DNA of 64,000 nt from Bacteroides sp. 43_108 (GCA_001915545.1 MNQS01000004.1:24871-88870); one strand, 5' to 3'. Positions 52,287-61,590 are shown, numbered from the stretch's first letter. Notes: generated by a model from the sequence alone, not told the origin. Made by a program: numbers and translations.

Positions 52287-53297
52287 TCATCCTTGACTAC
52301 ATGCACCTGAATAAACCTCAAGAATCTTCATTCCGCCTTCACCAGGCACAAGTTCGACGTCCGCACATTCAGCAGGTACCAGACAACTTTCGCCCTGACA
52401 AAGGTCTGCATATCCGGAATCACCGCTTCCTTCTACATGAACTCTGCATGAACCTTTCATGCATATATATATTACAAACGAGCCCTTTGCACGCATATCG
52501 CGTACTACAGACTTATCGGCATCCAATATTCCAACTGTAAAATTCCTGCACGAAACAATGCCAGAAGCTTCATTGTGCTTTACAGTATATTCAGTCTTAT
52601 AATCATCATGCACCTCGTAATCTATAGCATCCTTTGCAAGCTCCGTATGAAGCTGCCTAGGCTTGCCGTCAAGTCCAAGACGATTATAGTCATAGATACG
52701 ATAGGTTATATCACTGCTCTGCTGTATCTCCACAAGGAAAATTCCGGCGCCGATGGCATGCACACGTCCTGCCGGAATGAAAAAGACATCGCCCTCGTGC
52801 ACCTCATGCCTGCTGATTGCATCGCATATAGACCCGTCCAACACTCCTTTCTCATATTCCCCTGGAGAGATTTTCTTGCAGAATCCCGACAACAGAGAAG
52901 CACCGGGCTCGGCATCGATTACGTACCACATTTCCTCTTTTCCGAAACAGCCGTGGCGCGCCATAGCCAGGGTATCGTCAGGATGTACTTGCACCGAAAG
53001 ATCTTTTGCCGCATCTATGAATTTCACAAGAATCGGAAACTTGCCTCCGAATTGTTCTGCAACAACCGGTCCGAGAAGTCTTTCTCCATAATCCGCAACG
53101 AGCTCCTGCAAGGTTTTGCCGGCCAGAAATCCTTCTGCAACAACAGATTCCTTGCCTGGGACAGCACTTACCTCCCAACTCTCGCCGAGTTTTCTGTCAT
53201 CGGCAGGAAGTCCCTTGTAAGAATTCAAGCGATTACCGCCCCACACATATTCATACATGTTGGGGAGGAATTTCAAAGGATAAAGTTTTAAATCCAT
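52287..53297 (-). CDS. manA: Mannose-6-phosphate isomerase (type I, short form)
   Basis: The 336-residue protein starts at MDLKLYPLKFLPNMYEYVWGGNRL, close to short type I enzymes. The zinc site is visible in VQVHPDDTLA (about residues 100-109), the Glu of KEEMWYVIDAE, and the later His in GDVFFIPAGRVHAIGAG (about 182-198). It interconverts mannose-6-P and fructose-6-P and so feeds GDP-mannose and fucose synthesis. It lies between an rmlC-like gene and UDP-glucose dehydrogenase, so the neighbourhood concerns sugar nucleotides. A -7 element lies 68 bp upstream. Confidence 0.93.
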   Translation of the reverse strand: MDLKLYPLKFLPNMYEYVWGGNRLNSYKGLPADDRKLGESWEVSAVPGKESVVAEGFLAGKTLQELVADYGERLLGPVVAEQFGGKFPILVKFIDAAKDLSVQVHPDDTLAMARHGCFGKEEMWYVIDAEPGASLLSGFCKKISPGEYEKGVLDGSICDAISRHEVHEGDVFFIPAGRVHAIGAGIFLVEIQQSSDITYRIYDYNRLGLDGKPRQLHTELAKDAIDYEVHDDYKTEYTVKHNEASGIVSCRNFTVGILDADKSVVRDMRAKGSFVIYICMKGSCRVHVEGSGDSGYADLCQGESCLVPAECADVELVPGEGGMKILEVYSGACSQG

Positions 53298-53364
53298 AAT
53301 ATTAACTTCTTTACAAAACAGGCCTGCCCCAAAATCACCCATGCAAACATCGGCAGACCGCTGA

Positions 53365-53372
53365 CAAAGTTA
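53365..53372 (-). promoter_or_regulatory. -7 promoter element of manA
   Basis: On the minus strand this reads TAACTTTG (TAnnTTTG), 68 bp upstream of the ATG at 53297. It overlaps nothing coding. Confidence 0.55.
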
Positions 53373-53532
53373 GTCTCTTTGACAACAAAAACCATAAGTA
53401 AATAAAAATAAATGGGAAAAACAGAGAGAATATCAAACGTTTAGAAAGATGCAAGCATAAAATTATGCAAAAAACAAGACTGACATACGGCTATTATCAA
53501 ATGCGTTTCTGTCAATCTCAAAGTTTTATCAT

Positions 53533-53541
53533 TATATTTGC
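53533..53541 (+). promoter_or_regulatory. -7 promoter element deciding the GTG start of the UDP-glucose dehydrogenase gene
   Basis: TATATTTGC is an exact TAnnTTTGC. The longest open frame begins with TTG at 53538, inside this element, which cannot be the start. The first family-like codon downstream is GTG at 53583. Confidence 0.65.
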
Positions 53542-53582
53542 ATAAAGGAAAAACAATAAAACAACATTTAAAGCATAGAATC

Positions 53583-54896
53583 GTGAATATAGCTATTGTC
53601 GGAACCGGTTACGTTGGTCTCGTAAGCGGTACATGCTTTGCAGAAATGGGAGTCCACGTCACATGCGTCGATGTGGACAAAAACAAGATAGACTCACTGC
53701 TCAACGGGCAGATACCGATCTACGAGCCAGAGCTCGACGAAATGGTACTCAGAAACCATAGAGAGGGCCGCCTCAACTTCACTACCGATCTTGCATCAAT
53801 CCTTGACGATGTGGAAATTGTGTTCAGCGCCGTCGGCACACCTCCTGACGAAGACGGAAGTGCAGACCTGAGCTACGTACTGCAGGTGGCAAGAACCGTG
53901 GGACAGAACATGAACAAGTACATAGTTCTGGTAACAAAATCTACCGTGCCTGTAGGAACGGCCAAGAAGGTGAAAGAGACAATACAGGAAGAGCTGGACA
54001 AGCGCGGACTCGACATTGAATTCGACGTTGCCAGCAATCCTGAGTTTCTCAAGGAGGGAGCAGCCATCAAGGACTTCATGAGCCCTGACCGCGTGGTAGT
54101 AGGCGTTGAGAGCGAACGTGCAAAGAAACTCATGGCCAAACTTTACCGTCCATTCCTGCTCAACAACTTCAGAGTGATATTCACAGACATTCCAAGTGCA
54201 GAAATGATAAAATATGCAGCAAACTCCATGCTGGCAACACGCATCTCGTTCATGAACGACATTGCCAATCTCTGCGAACTTGTGGGTGCAGACGTAAATA
54301 TGGTCAGAAAAGGCATCGGAAGCGACAGCCGTATAGGAAGCAAATTCCTTTATCCAGGATGCGGCTACGGCGGTTCTTGTTTCCCTAAAGATGTAAAGGC
54401 CCTCATAAAGACTGCCGAGCAGAACGGATATGAAATGAAGGTGCTGAAAGCTGTAGAGGATGTCAATGAAAACCAGAAGAGCATACTTTTCAGAAAACTC
54501 AGCCGATACTACAATGGCGACCTTAAAGGCAAGACTGTTGCCCTTTGGGGACTTGCATTCAAGGCTGAAACTGACGATATGAGAGAGGCGACCTCGCTGG
54601 TAACCATAAACATGCTTCTCGAAGCCGGATGTCGAGTACGTGTATACGATCCTGTTGCCATGAACGAATGCAAGCGCCGACTCGGCGATAAGGTTGAATA
54701 TGCACGCGACATGTACGATGCGGTGCTTGATGCCGACGCACTGCTGCTGCTCACCGAATGGAAATGTTTCCGCATGCCTTCATGGGGCGTGATAAAGAGA
54801 GAAATGAAAGAACCGCTCGTAATCGACGGAAGAAACATCTACGACATAACAGAAATGGAGGAAGCCGGATTCAAATACTATTCAATAGGACGATAA
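53583..54896 (+). CDS. ugd: UDP-glucose 6-dehydrogenase
   Basis: Read from GTG (MNIAIVGTGYVGLVSGTCFA) the protein has 437 residues. Features are the NAD-binding GTGYVG (about 7-12), TKSTVPVGT (about 118-126), EFLKEGAAI, and the central helix YAANSMLATRISFMNDIA. The catalytic Cys is in GCGYGGSCFPKDV (about 258-270), and LWGLAFKAETDDMREA lies in the C-terminal Rossmann domain. It oxidises UDP-glucose to UDP-glucuronate for surface polysaccharides. A hairpin terminator lies 30 bp past the stop. Confidence 0.95.
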   Translation: MNIAIVGTGYVGLVSGTCFAEMGVHVTCVDVDKNKIDSLLNGQIPIYEPELDEMVLRNHREGRLNFTTDLASILDDVEIVFSAVGTPPDEDGSADLSYVLQVARTVGQNMNKYIVLVTKSTVPVGTAKKVKETIQEELDKRGLDIEFDVASNPEFLKEGAAIKDFMSPDRVVVGVESERAKKLMAKLYRPFLLNNFRVIFTDIPSAEMIKYAANSMLATRISFMNDIANLCELVGADVNMVRKGIGSDSRIGSKFLYPGCGYGGSCFPKDVKALIKTAEQNGYEMKVLKAVEDVNENQKSILFRKLSRYYNGDLKGKTVALWGLAFKAETDDMREATSLVTINMLLEAGCRVRVYDPVAMNECKRRLGDKVEYARDMYDAVLDADALLLLTEWKCFRMPSWGVIKREMKEPLVIDGRNIYDITEMEEAGFKYYSIGR

Positions 54897-54925
54897 TCCT
54901 GCAAGACCTTCTTTACAGAAAGCAT

Positions 54926-54969
54926 AAAGGCCTCAACGATGTTCACAAAGAGCATCTTTGAGGCCTTTT
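54926..54969 (+). terminator. Terminator after UDP-glucose dehydrogenase gene
   Basis: AAAGGCCTCAA (54926-54936) pairs with TTGAGGCCTTT at the far end; GATG/CATC pairs further within. TTTT follows. Confidence 0.85.
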
Positions 54970-55033
54970 CACAGCGGATGGTTCTGGAAATGCAAAAAGA
55001 ACTGAAGCTGCAAGTGCTGAAGCAAAAAAATCC

Positions 55034-55110
55034 CAAGCGCCCGCGTCAAACATTCCGAGCGCCCACGATGATTGTTCCGGGCGCTCGAAAAAATCTCTGC
55101 GAGCCCTCGC
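55034..55110. repeat. 22-bp periodic array, locus C (four cores)
   Basis: Cores start at 55034 (CAAGCGCCCGC), 55056 (CGAGCGCCCAC), 55078 (CGGGCGCTCGA) and 55100 (CGAGCCCTCGC), exactly 22 bp apart with AT-rich non-conserved spacers. It lies between the 3' ends of two convergent genes, unlike locus A, which lies between divergent starts. Confidence 0.85.
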
Positions 55111-55156
55111 GACAAAGCTTATGAAGCTCTGCACAATTTCACACGAGCAAATAATC

Positions 55157-56215
55157 CTAACGTTCTACAATGGTCATACCATTCTTCAATACTTCATTAA
55201 GATATCCATTCAGTGGTGCTACAACTGTTTCATCCGGATAGGTGCAATCTTCAGACTTTTCAATTTCATCAACTGCTTTTTTCATTTCTTCAGACGAAAG
55301 GTATTCACGATCAAGGACATATAGTTCATCGACAACTTCAACCATCTGCTCACGCAGATCCTTCTTGTATTTGTAGAAAATTTTTCTGTAATTACGCATA
55401 TTGACCAAATCCATATAAGAAGGGATGCCATCTCGAAGACTATAAGTCTCCGTTTGCAGAAAATCAGTCAATCGGCTTGTAAATCCAAAAAGAGAGCCGT
55501 TTCGTTCGCCTTCTCCAGCAAGAACATCATAGGTACATACACACGTATGCCCTGTGGTGTCGAGTCTTACAGCCCCGTACTGTTTGCCGTCATGAGACAA
55601 TGTGCAGAACAAGGAATCCTTGCAGAAGTTCCAACCACCTTGCTCCAAACGTTCAGCTAAAGTCTGCTTTTCAAGATAAGGAGTTGCAATATATTTGTCA
55701 ACCATGGCTGCACCACGTTTTCTATCTTTTTCTGTTAAACTGCGATTTTCAAGTACACGCAGATGCGATACATATCTCTTTATCTTTTTATTCTTCAATC
55801 GGACAAAAAAGTCTGCAAATCCGTCTTTATAATATTTCAGACAAGAATCGTTTTGCTGATAACTGCGGAAATAAGTTTTCAGATGTACATAATCATTCTG
55901 CTTCACGGAAACTTCAATCTCATTCAGAGAATAGCATCTCGGTTCGAGCGAAATCTTTGAACCATCACCAAGAGATCGGCAGACGACTTCTTTCGGATAA
56001 TAAGCGACATGCATAACTGTCACTTTTCCAGAATCCAAATCTGAAGGAAATTTTCCATTGGCATCTGTAACTCCAATTGTCACCCCACGACCGTTTACTA
56101 TCTGTGCATAAGGCACAGGCTGATGGCTGTCACTGTCAACAACAAATACCTGACCATATAGACATGCCGGCAGCAACAAACAAATGACAGAAAGAAATGC
56201 TTTAATCTTAATCAT
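55157..56215 (-). CDS. Exported protein with carboxypeptidase-regulatory-like domain
   Basis: The 352-residue protein has a signal peptide (AFLSVICLLLPACLYGQ). A CarboxypepD_reg-like beta-sandwich covers about residues 22-100 (FVVDSDSHQPVPYAQIVNGR, GVTDANGKFPSD, VMHVAYYPKEV). A Lys/Tyr-rich region without barrel features follows (GFADFFVRLKNKKIKRYVSH, and a helical, charged end). The family is common in Bacteroidales as periplasmic or outer-membrane-associated proteins, with no known role. It stands alone and is convergent with the UDP-glucose dehydrogenase gene across array locus C. Confidence 0.75.
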   Translation of the reverse strand: MIKIKAFLSVICLLLPACLYGQVFVVDSDSHQPVPYAQIVNGRGVTIGVTDANGKFPSDLDSGKVTVMHVAYYPKEVVCRSLGDGSKISLEPRCYSLNEIEVSVKQNDYVHLKTYFRSYQQNDSCLKYYKDGFADFFVRLKNKKIKRYVSHLRVLENRSLTEKDRKRGAAMVDKYIATPYLEKQTLAERLEQGGWNFCKDSLFCTLSHDGKQYGAVRLDTTGHTCVCTYDVLAGEGERNGSLFGFTSRLTDFLQTETYSLRDGIPSYMDLVNMRNYRKIFYKYKKDLREQMVEVVDELYVLDREYLSSEEMKKAVDEIEKSEDCTYPDETVVAPLNGYLNEVLKNGMTIVER

Positions 56216-56365
56216 AAGCTTACAAAATATAAGATCTGCTCAAGATGCAAGCATATTGGGCAGATCAAAAATTACGGTTTGTTTTCTATAAAAATCGACA
56301 ATATTTTTCAATAGGCAAAACAATCCAATATAAAAAACACAGCCTATTGCACATATAGCGACATT

Positions 56366-57397
56366 TCACACGAGCAAATCGCGGTATGCCTCAATGGCTT
56401 TCTTTGCAATTTCAACAGCTTCAGAAAGCGGACATGTCAATCGACCGCCGGCGGCATTTTTGTGTCCACCACCGTTGAAAAAGTCTTCTGCCATACGGTT
56501 GCACGGGAAATCATCTACAGAACGGAGAGATACCCAGATGATGTCGCGTTCGGTGTCTTCACGCAGAGAAATGGAAAGTTTCTGTCCGCGTATGCACAGA
56601 GGCATATTGACAATACCTTCGGCATCGCCTTTCAGATACTTGAAACGCTTGAGTTCTTCTCTGGAAATGTCGAATACAGACGCATGGGTGTCGGGGAAAA
56701 CCTGAAGCTTGTTGAGTAGTATATGACCCATAAGTCTGTAGCGAAGTTCTGTGTAATTATTGTAGAGCTTACGGTAAATCAAATCCTTATCTATGCCCAA
56801 GCGCATAAGCTCGCTTATGATGACATATATATCGGGGTCGTTCGAATTGTATGTGAAACCGCCGGTATCAGTACACATTCCGGCATAAAGATCCTCGGCG
56901 CAGTGGAGCGTCATGAAGCGCATGCCTCCTACGGCGTGTATCACACGGAATACAAGCTCGCATGTGGAACTTGCCTTAGGACGTGAAATGCAGACGTCAC
57001 AGAAATCTTCGGGATCGAGATGATGGTCTATCATTATTTTCTTAGCCGAAGAACGTCCGACAGCAATTCCCAAATCATCAAGACGGCTCAGAGCATTGAA
57101 ATCAAGACAGCATATCAGATCGGCATTTGCAATAAGCATATTTGAGATACTGCGCTGGCGGTCATAAAGGAAAATGCGGTCGGCACCATCCATCCATTTC
57201 AGAAAGTCTGGGAAAATTCCCGGCATAACGACATTTACATTCTTGCCCTTACGTTTGAGAAAAGCAGCCAAACCCAAAGATGAGCCTATGGCATCGCCGT
57301 CGGGACTCATGTGGGCACAAATGACGACATTTCTGCACTCATCAAATATTTTACTTATCTTTGAAGCCTCTTCGGCCGAAATAACCTGTCTCAACAT
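56366..57397 (-). CDS. nrnA: DHH family phosphoesterase (NrnA-like)
   Basis: The 343-residue protein starts at MLRQVISAEEASK. DHH motifs are visible: VVICAHMSPDGDAIGSSLGL (about residues 27-46), LICCLDFNALSRL, and the DHH signature in MIDHHLDPEDF (about 135-145). Its C-terminal DHHA1 domain ends with FFNGGGHKNAAGG. It should degrade nanoRNA and/or pAp. The start is supported by a -7 element at 57438; the frame open to 57427 would begin almost at the transcription start. Confidence 0.88.
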   Translation of the reverse strand: MLRQVISAEEASKISKIFDECRNVVICAHMSPDGDAIGSSLGLAAFLKRKGKNVNVVMPGIFPDFLKWMDGADRIFLYDRQRSISNMLIANADLICCLDFNALSRLDDLGIAVGRSSAKKIMIDHHLDPEDFCDVCISRPKASSTCELVFRVIHAVGGMRFMTLHCAEDLYAGMCTDTGGFTYNSNDPDIYVIISELMRLGIDKDLIYRKLYNNYTELRYRLMGHILLNKLQVFPDTHASVFDISREELKRFKYLKGDAEGIVNMPLCIRGQKLSISLREDTERDIIWVSLRSVDDFPCNRMAEDFFNGGGHKNAAGGRLTCPLSEAVEIAKKAIEAYRDLLV

Positions 57398-57437
57398 ATT
57401 ATCTGTTCGTATATGGTCAATAAACAATTTTGAAAGC

Positions 57438-57446
57438 GCAAAGTTA
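57438..57446 (-). promoter_or_regulatory. -7 promoter element of the DHH phosphoesterase gene
   Basis: On the minus strand this reads TAACTTTGC, an exact TAnnTTTGC, 41 bp upstream of the ATG at 57397. Confidence 0.6.
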
Positions 57447-57489
57447 ACAATATTTCAAGCTCAGAGGCTAAATATTCAATGATTTTGCG

Positions 57490-57498
57490 TAAGTTTGC
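57490..57498 (+). promoter_or_regulatory. -7 promoter element of the coiled-coil protein gene
   Basis: TAAGTTTGC is an exact TAnnTTTGC. The longest frame opens at 57505, at the expected transcription start; the ATG at 57592 is preferred. Confidence 0.55.
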
Positions 57499-57591
57499 AG
57501 TTGTATGCCGTGGCCGTCGAGGCCGAAAGGCAACACTGCCGCTTCAAACGGCAGAAAAAGCTCTGGAAACCATACAAACAATCATACAGCA

Positions 57592-58464
57592 ATGCAGAAA
57601 AAGACACTAATAACAGCCATCATCATTTCAGTGCTGACTGTGGGAATCGGAATCATGGCCTATCTTCTGATACACCAGAAACAGAAAAACGAGGAATACA
57701 TCGAACTTGCAGAACTCGACAAAAAAGAGCTTGAGAACCAGTATACCGAGTTCAACCTGCAGTATCAGGAACTGCAGAAAAGCATCACGAACGATTCGCT
57801 CATTGCACAGATTGAAGTGGAGCGCCGCCACACACAGCAGCTGCTTCAGGAGCTGAAAGACACCAAAGCGACAGATGCAGCCGAGATTGCACGTCTGAAG
57901 AAAGAAATAGAGTCGCTGAGAAAGGTGCTCAGGACATACGTGGCACAGGTCGACTCGCTCATGAGAATCAATCAGGACCTCACAGAAGAAAACAAGAACA
58001 TACGTGCACAATACACCAGAGCAACCGACCAGATAAGCCAGCTTTCAACTGAGCGCAACGAACTGAAGGACAAGGTGGACCTTGCTGCACAGCTCGACGC
58101 CACAGGTTTCTGGGTAACTCCAAAGAAGAAGAGAGGCAAGGAAACACAGAAGGCAAAAGATGTGAAACAGATTGCCTTCGGATTCACTATCTCAAAGAAC
58201 GACGTCACACAGAATGGAGAAAGAACTGTGTATGCACGCATAATGAAGCCTGACAACACCATCCTGCAGAGAGGTGGAGGCACGTTCAAGTATGAAGATC
58301 AAGAGCTCCAGTATTCTATAAAGAAATATATACAATACGACGGAAAGGCACAGAGCATCACTCTCTACTGGGACGTTGACGAGTACATGGCTCCGGGCAC
58401 ATACAAGATTTTCATCTTCGTTGACGGACAAATGATAGGCGAGACAGCATTTACGCTGAAATAA
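57592..58464 (+). CDS. Membrane-anchored coiled-coil protein
   Basis: The 290-residue protein starts at MQKKTLITAIIISVLTVGIG, a single membrane segment (about 5-26) facing the periplasm. A long coiled coil covers about residues 30-170 (charged heptads such as DAAEIARLKKEIESLRKVLR). A C-terminal beta-rich domain at about 195-290 (KQIAFGFTISKNDVTQNGER, YKIFIFVDGQMIGETAF) looks immunoglobulin-like. The family is Bacteroidales-restricted to my knowledge and its role is unknown. It is followed by rpe at 58541 without a terminator, so they may be co-transcribed. Confidence 0.75.
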   Translation: MQKKTLITAIIISVLTVGIGIMAYLLIHQKQKNEEYIELAELDKKELENQYTEFNLQYQELQKSITNDSLIAQIEVERRHTQQLLQELKDTKATDAAEIARLKKEIESLRKVLRTYVAQVDSLMRINQDLTEENKNIRAQYTRATDQISQLSTERNELKDKVDLAAQLDATGFWVTPKKKRGKETQKAKDVKQIAFGFTISKNDVTQNGERTVYARIMKPDNTILQRGGGTFKYEDQELQYSIKKYIQYDGKAQSITLYWDVDEYMAPGTYKIFIFVDGQMIGETAFTLK

Positions 58465-58540
58465 CTTGACAGGCAGGCCATAAAAAGCCTACATTCGAAA
58501 GAAGACCTTTATCAGAATTATAAAAGACACAGTTTACATT

Positions 58541-59191
58541 ATGAGCCAGATAGTAAGCCCATCACTACTCGCAGCCGATTTCACCAATCTGGGACGCGAC
58601 ATTGAAATGATAAACAACAGCAGCGCCGATTGGCTGCACCTCGACATCATGGACGGAGTGTTTGTGCCGAACATCAGTTTCGGATTTTCCGTAATCGATG
58701 CAATAGCTCCTATATGCAAGAAACCGATGGACGTACACCTGATGGTGATCAATCCTGAGAAATATGTGGAAAGGCTTGCAAAATTAGGCACCATGATGAT
58801 GAATGTGCATTTCGAAGCAACAACCCATCTGCACCGCCTGGTACACGAGATACATGATGCCGGCATGAAGGCAGGAGTGACATTGAATCCATCTACACCT
58901 GTGTGCATGCTTGAAGACATCATTGAAGACATAGACATGGTGCTTCTGATGACTGTTAATCCAGGATTCGGCGGACAGGCATTCATTCCGCATTCGCTTA
59001 AGAAAGTCAAGGCAATGAGGAAAATGATTGAAGAGTGCGGTTCGAAAGCCCTCATACAGGTTGACGGAGGAGTGACTGCCGAAACAGCACCGCTGCTGGC
59101 CGAGGCCGGTACAGACGTTCTGGTGGCAGGAAGCTATATATTCAAATGCGAGAATCCGTCTGAGCGCATAAATATGCTTAAGGCTCTTTGA
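58541..59191 (+). CDS. rpe: Ribulose-phosphate 3-epimerase
   Basis: The 216-residue TIM barrel has ISPSLL-type beta-1 (VSPSLLAADFTNLG). HLDIMDGVFVPNISFG (about 32-47) has the metal-binding His/Asp. HLMVINPEKYV, LLMTVNPGFGGQAFI (about 137-151) and VDGGVTAETAPLLAEAG (about 172-188) follow. It interconverts ribulose-5-P and xylulose-5-P in the pentose phosphate pathway. comEC follows 34 bp downstream on the same strand. Confidence 0.96.
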   Translation: MSQIVSPSLLAADFTNLGRDIEMINNSSADWLHLDIMDGVFVPNISFGFSVIDAIAPICKKPMDVHLMVINPEKYVERLAKLGTMMMNVHFEATTHLHRLVHEIHDAGMKAGVTLNPSTPVCMLEDIIEDIDMVLLMTVNPGFGGQAFIPHSLKKVKAMRKMIEECGSKALIQVDGGVTAETAPLLAEAGTDVLVAGSYIFKCENPSERINMLKAL

Positions 59192-59225
59192 AAAAAGAGC
59201 TGAAATCTTTAAAAGTCATTTACCT

Positions 59226-60803
59226 ATGACATGGCAGAACGTACCGATGTTACGTCTGCTCATTCCTCTGATGGTTGGAATGGGCACAGCATACATGTCT
59301 GAAGGATATATTTCTACGGCCAGTCCCCTGCTTATTGGTGGACTGGCCGTATGTGGTACTGCGGCAATCATGCTGTGCCGGCAAAAGGGATTTAATTATC
59401 TTGATTATTCTTTCGGAACCGCCGTTTTCATTTTCACATTTCTATCAGGGATATTCCTTTTCGGCAGAACTTTCAACAAAGCCAAGTCGTACAACATTGA
59501 AAACGCATCATACATAGAAGGTATTGCAGACGAAGCACCGAAAGAACACGCAAAGACATGGTCGGTAAAACTAAAACTTGACAATGGTTCTTCTGTCATA
59601 GCATACATTTCCAAGAAAAGCACAAACAATCCGGAAAACATCTGCATAGGCGATTCCATCAGGGTGGAAGTATGGAAAGCTGAAAACACCTATGTTGGAT
59701 ATGAAGGCGATAAGGACGATGTCATATCTTCATACAAGAAATATCTGTTTCTGCACCACGTTACAGGCACATGCTTTGCATACAATTGGGAGAAAAGTGG
59801 AGGCAAGGCCTCGACACTTGCATCAAGACTGCACTCCATGCAACAGAAGATGGCAGAGAAATACAGCGAAGCAGGCTTCAACAAGGAAGAAGAGGCTGTT
59901 ATCTCGGCAATGACGATAGGCGACAAAAGAGGAATGGACGCAAAGCTGAAAAGCCAATATTCGAAAGCTGGTGTGAGCCACGTTCTGGCCTTGTCGGGAT
60001 TTCATCTGACAATAATATATTCCTTGCTCGACATTCTTCTACTAGGCCGATTTGCCGACAGACGGTTCCGGTGGGTATCGAAAGGCATATCCATCATTGC
60101 ACTATGGGCTTTCGCCATTATGGCAGGACTCCAACCTTCGCTCACCAGGTCTGTAATCATGTGTTCGATGCTGCTTATCGGTTCCATGTTCGGAATAACC
60201 TCGCACCAGTCGGTCAATTCGCTGGCTGTGGCCGGCATAGGAATGCTGATATATGACCCGTTCATGCTGTTTGACATAGGATTCCAATTTTCATTCATTT
60301 CTGTCTTCAGCCTATGCCTGTTTTCAGCAAGAATGAAAAAGTTCTTGTCCGGAGTAAACAATGCCGTTATGAAATATCTGGCAGGAGCGGCATGCACATC
60401 ACTTGTTGCGACCGCCGCTTCATTTCCTCTGACAGCATATTATTTCAATCAGATACCGATAACCGGCATCATAAGCAATATTGCGATTACGACAATTGCT
60501 TCAGCTGTACTTATGCTGTCTATGTTATGGTGGGCCATATCGCCTTTAGAAAATATTCAGGAGTTCGTCACACGCATCCTTGACTGGATGCTAAGACTTA
60601 TGAACAGCATAACGGAATATATTTCATCACTGGACTTTTCGACATTGGAATGGAAAGCTTCAGCCCTGGATACTGTGCTGGCCTATGTATTGATTACAGC
60701 TATATGGATGACACTAGAAAGTCCTACAAAGAAAAGATGGTACGGTCTGGCTGTTACGGCAAACGTGTTCGGCATAGTATTGGTTTTAGAAGCATTCCTC
60801 TAA
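59226..60803 (+). CDS. comEC: ComEC/Rec2 family DNA-uptake channel protein (without beta-lactamase domain)
   Basis: The 525-residue protein has N-terminal membrane segments. An OB-like soluble part (about 100-180) follows, then the Competence domain with KRGMDAKLKSQYSKAGVSHV, LALSGFHLTIIYSLLDILLL and several membrane helices. The conserved HxxALSGFH block is intact. The metallo-beta-lactamase domain found in long ComEC proteins is absent, which is the usual form in Bacteroidetes. It would form the inner-membrane DNA channel during transformation. It is likely in the rpe transcript and convergent with the upxY-like gene. Confidence 0.9.
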   Translation: MTWQNVPMLRLLIPLMVGMGTAYMSEGYISTASPLLIGGLAVCGTAAIMLCRQKGFNYLDYSFGTAVFIFTFLSGIFLFGRTFNKAKSYNIENASYIEGIADEAPKEHAKTWSVKLKLDNGSSVIAYISKKSTNNPENICIGDSIRVEVWKAENTYVGYEGDKDDVISSYKKYLFLHHVTGTCFAYNWEKSGGKASTLASRLHSMQQKMAEKYSEAGFNKEEEAVISAMTIGDKRGMDAKLKSQYSKAGVSHVLALSGFHLTIIYSLLDILLLGRFADRRFRWVSKGISIIALWAFAIMAGLQPSLTRSVIMCSMLLIGSMFGITSHQSVNSLAVAGIGMLIYDPFMLFDIGFQFSFISVFSLCLFSARMKKFLSGVNNAVMKYLAGAACTSLVATAASFPLTAYYFNQIPITGIISNIAITTIASAVLMLSMLWWAISPLENIQEFVTRILDWMLRLMNSITEYISSLDFSTLEWKASALDTVLAYVLITAIWMTLESPTKKRWYGLAVTANVFGIVLVLEAFL

Positions 60804-60821
60804 CTATATACAAAAGAAAAC

Positions 60822-61406
60822 TTATTTGTCGTCGGAAGAAGGCAAATATTCCAAGAAGCGGCGCGGAACGTATGCCGTACATGCGGCAAGAAAATCGGTA
60901 AGCTGTATCATCACACGCTTGCATCCGTGGTCTATACGGCATATTGTACCTTGAAAACCGGCAAAAGTTCCGCGGGTAACAAGTACACGCTCTCCCAACC
61001 TTACATTATGTTCACTGAGATTGATGATTTCGAACTTCATACCTGCACGAACTGAACTGATGAAGCAATCCATCTGCGCATCCGGAACGGTCTGATATGA
61101 CGTACGGTCGGAATTGCGCATGATGCTGTAGTCGGCAGAATCCGACTGGCTGACATCAAGGAGATCTGCTATGCAGCCGCGCACAAAAACATAACCGCTG
61201 ATGCAAGGCACAATGCTTTCCACACGCTCTCCACGAGGATTGAGCCTGAATGTTCGCCTCATAGGGAGGAACACTTCAAACGATGCATCGCGCAGCTGCG
61301 ACTCCACACTTTGCTCATGCCCTCTAGCAGTACGTATAATACACCAACGCGGTCTTTCAATGTAAATATTTCCGCTGTTGAACAGATTTGAATTATCTTC
61401 GCTCAT
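60822..61406 (-). CDS. UpxY/NusG family transcription antiterminator
   Basis: The 194-residue protein has a NusG N-terminal domain (PRWCIIRTARGHEQSVESQL, about residues 19-38; EVFLPMRRTFRLNPRGE; CISGYVFVRG). A KOW motif follows (LGERVLVTRGTFAGFQGTIC, about 137-156). UpxY proteins let RNA polymerase read through the leader of the capsule operon they head. Here the gene is followed only by the opposite-strand comEC, with 18 bp between stops, so no capsule operon lies downstream. It may act in trans or on a relocated target. Confidence 0.88.
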   Translation of the reverse strand: MSEDNSNLFNSGNIYIERPRWCIIRTARGHEQSVESQLRDASFEVFLPMRRTFRLNPRGERVESIVPCISGYVFVRGCIADLLDVSQSDSADYSIMRNSDRTSYQTVPDAQMDCFISSVRAGMKFEIINLSEHNVRLGERVLVTRGTFAGFQGTICRIDHGCKRVMIQLTDFLAACTAYVPRRFLEYLPSSDDK

Positions 61407-61485
61407 TTTATCAGGAACAGATTTGCTCGTTTATAACAAGTATGCTCTTCACCCCTGCTTCTGCGTGTATGAAAGCAGTCGGAGT

Positions 61486-61494
61486 GCAAATGTA
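61486..61494 (-). promoter_or_regulatory. -7 promoter element of the upxY-like gene
   Basis: On the minus strand this reads TACATTTGC, an exact TAnnTTTGC, 80 bp upstream of the ATG at 61406. The leader has a weak CTGCTT/AAGCAG hairpin. Confidence 0.6.
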
Positions 61495-61581
61495 GGAATT
61501 TATAAGCTTACAAGTGCTATTAATAATTCATAAATCAGAATAATAGCATATTGCATAAAGGGAAATGAAACAAAAAAAGAC

Positions 61582-61590
61582 TAACTTTGC
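61582..61590 (+). promoter_or_regulatory. -7 promoter element of the DUF4827 gene
   Basis: TAACTTTGC is an exact TAnnTTTGC. It lies inside the longest frame (from 61565), so the ATG at 61646 is the true start. Confidence 0.65.

Noticed and set aside
53538..53582. TTG-started N-terminal extension of UDP-glucose dehydrogenase
   Set aside because: The TTG is part of the -7 element, so it cannot be in the transcript.
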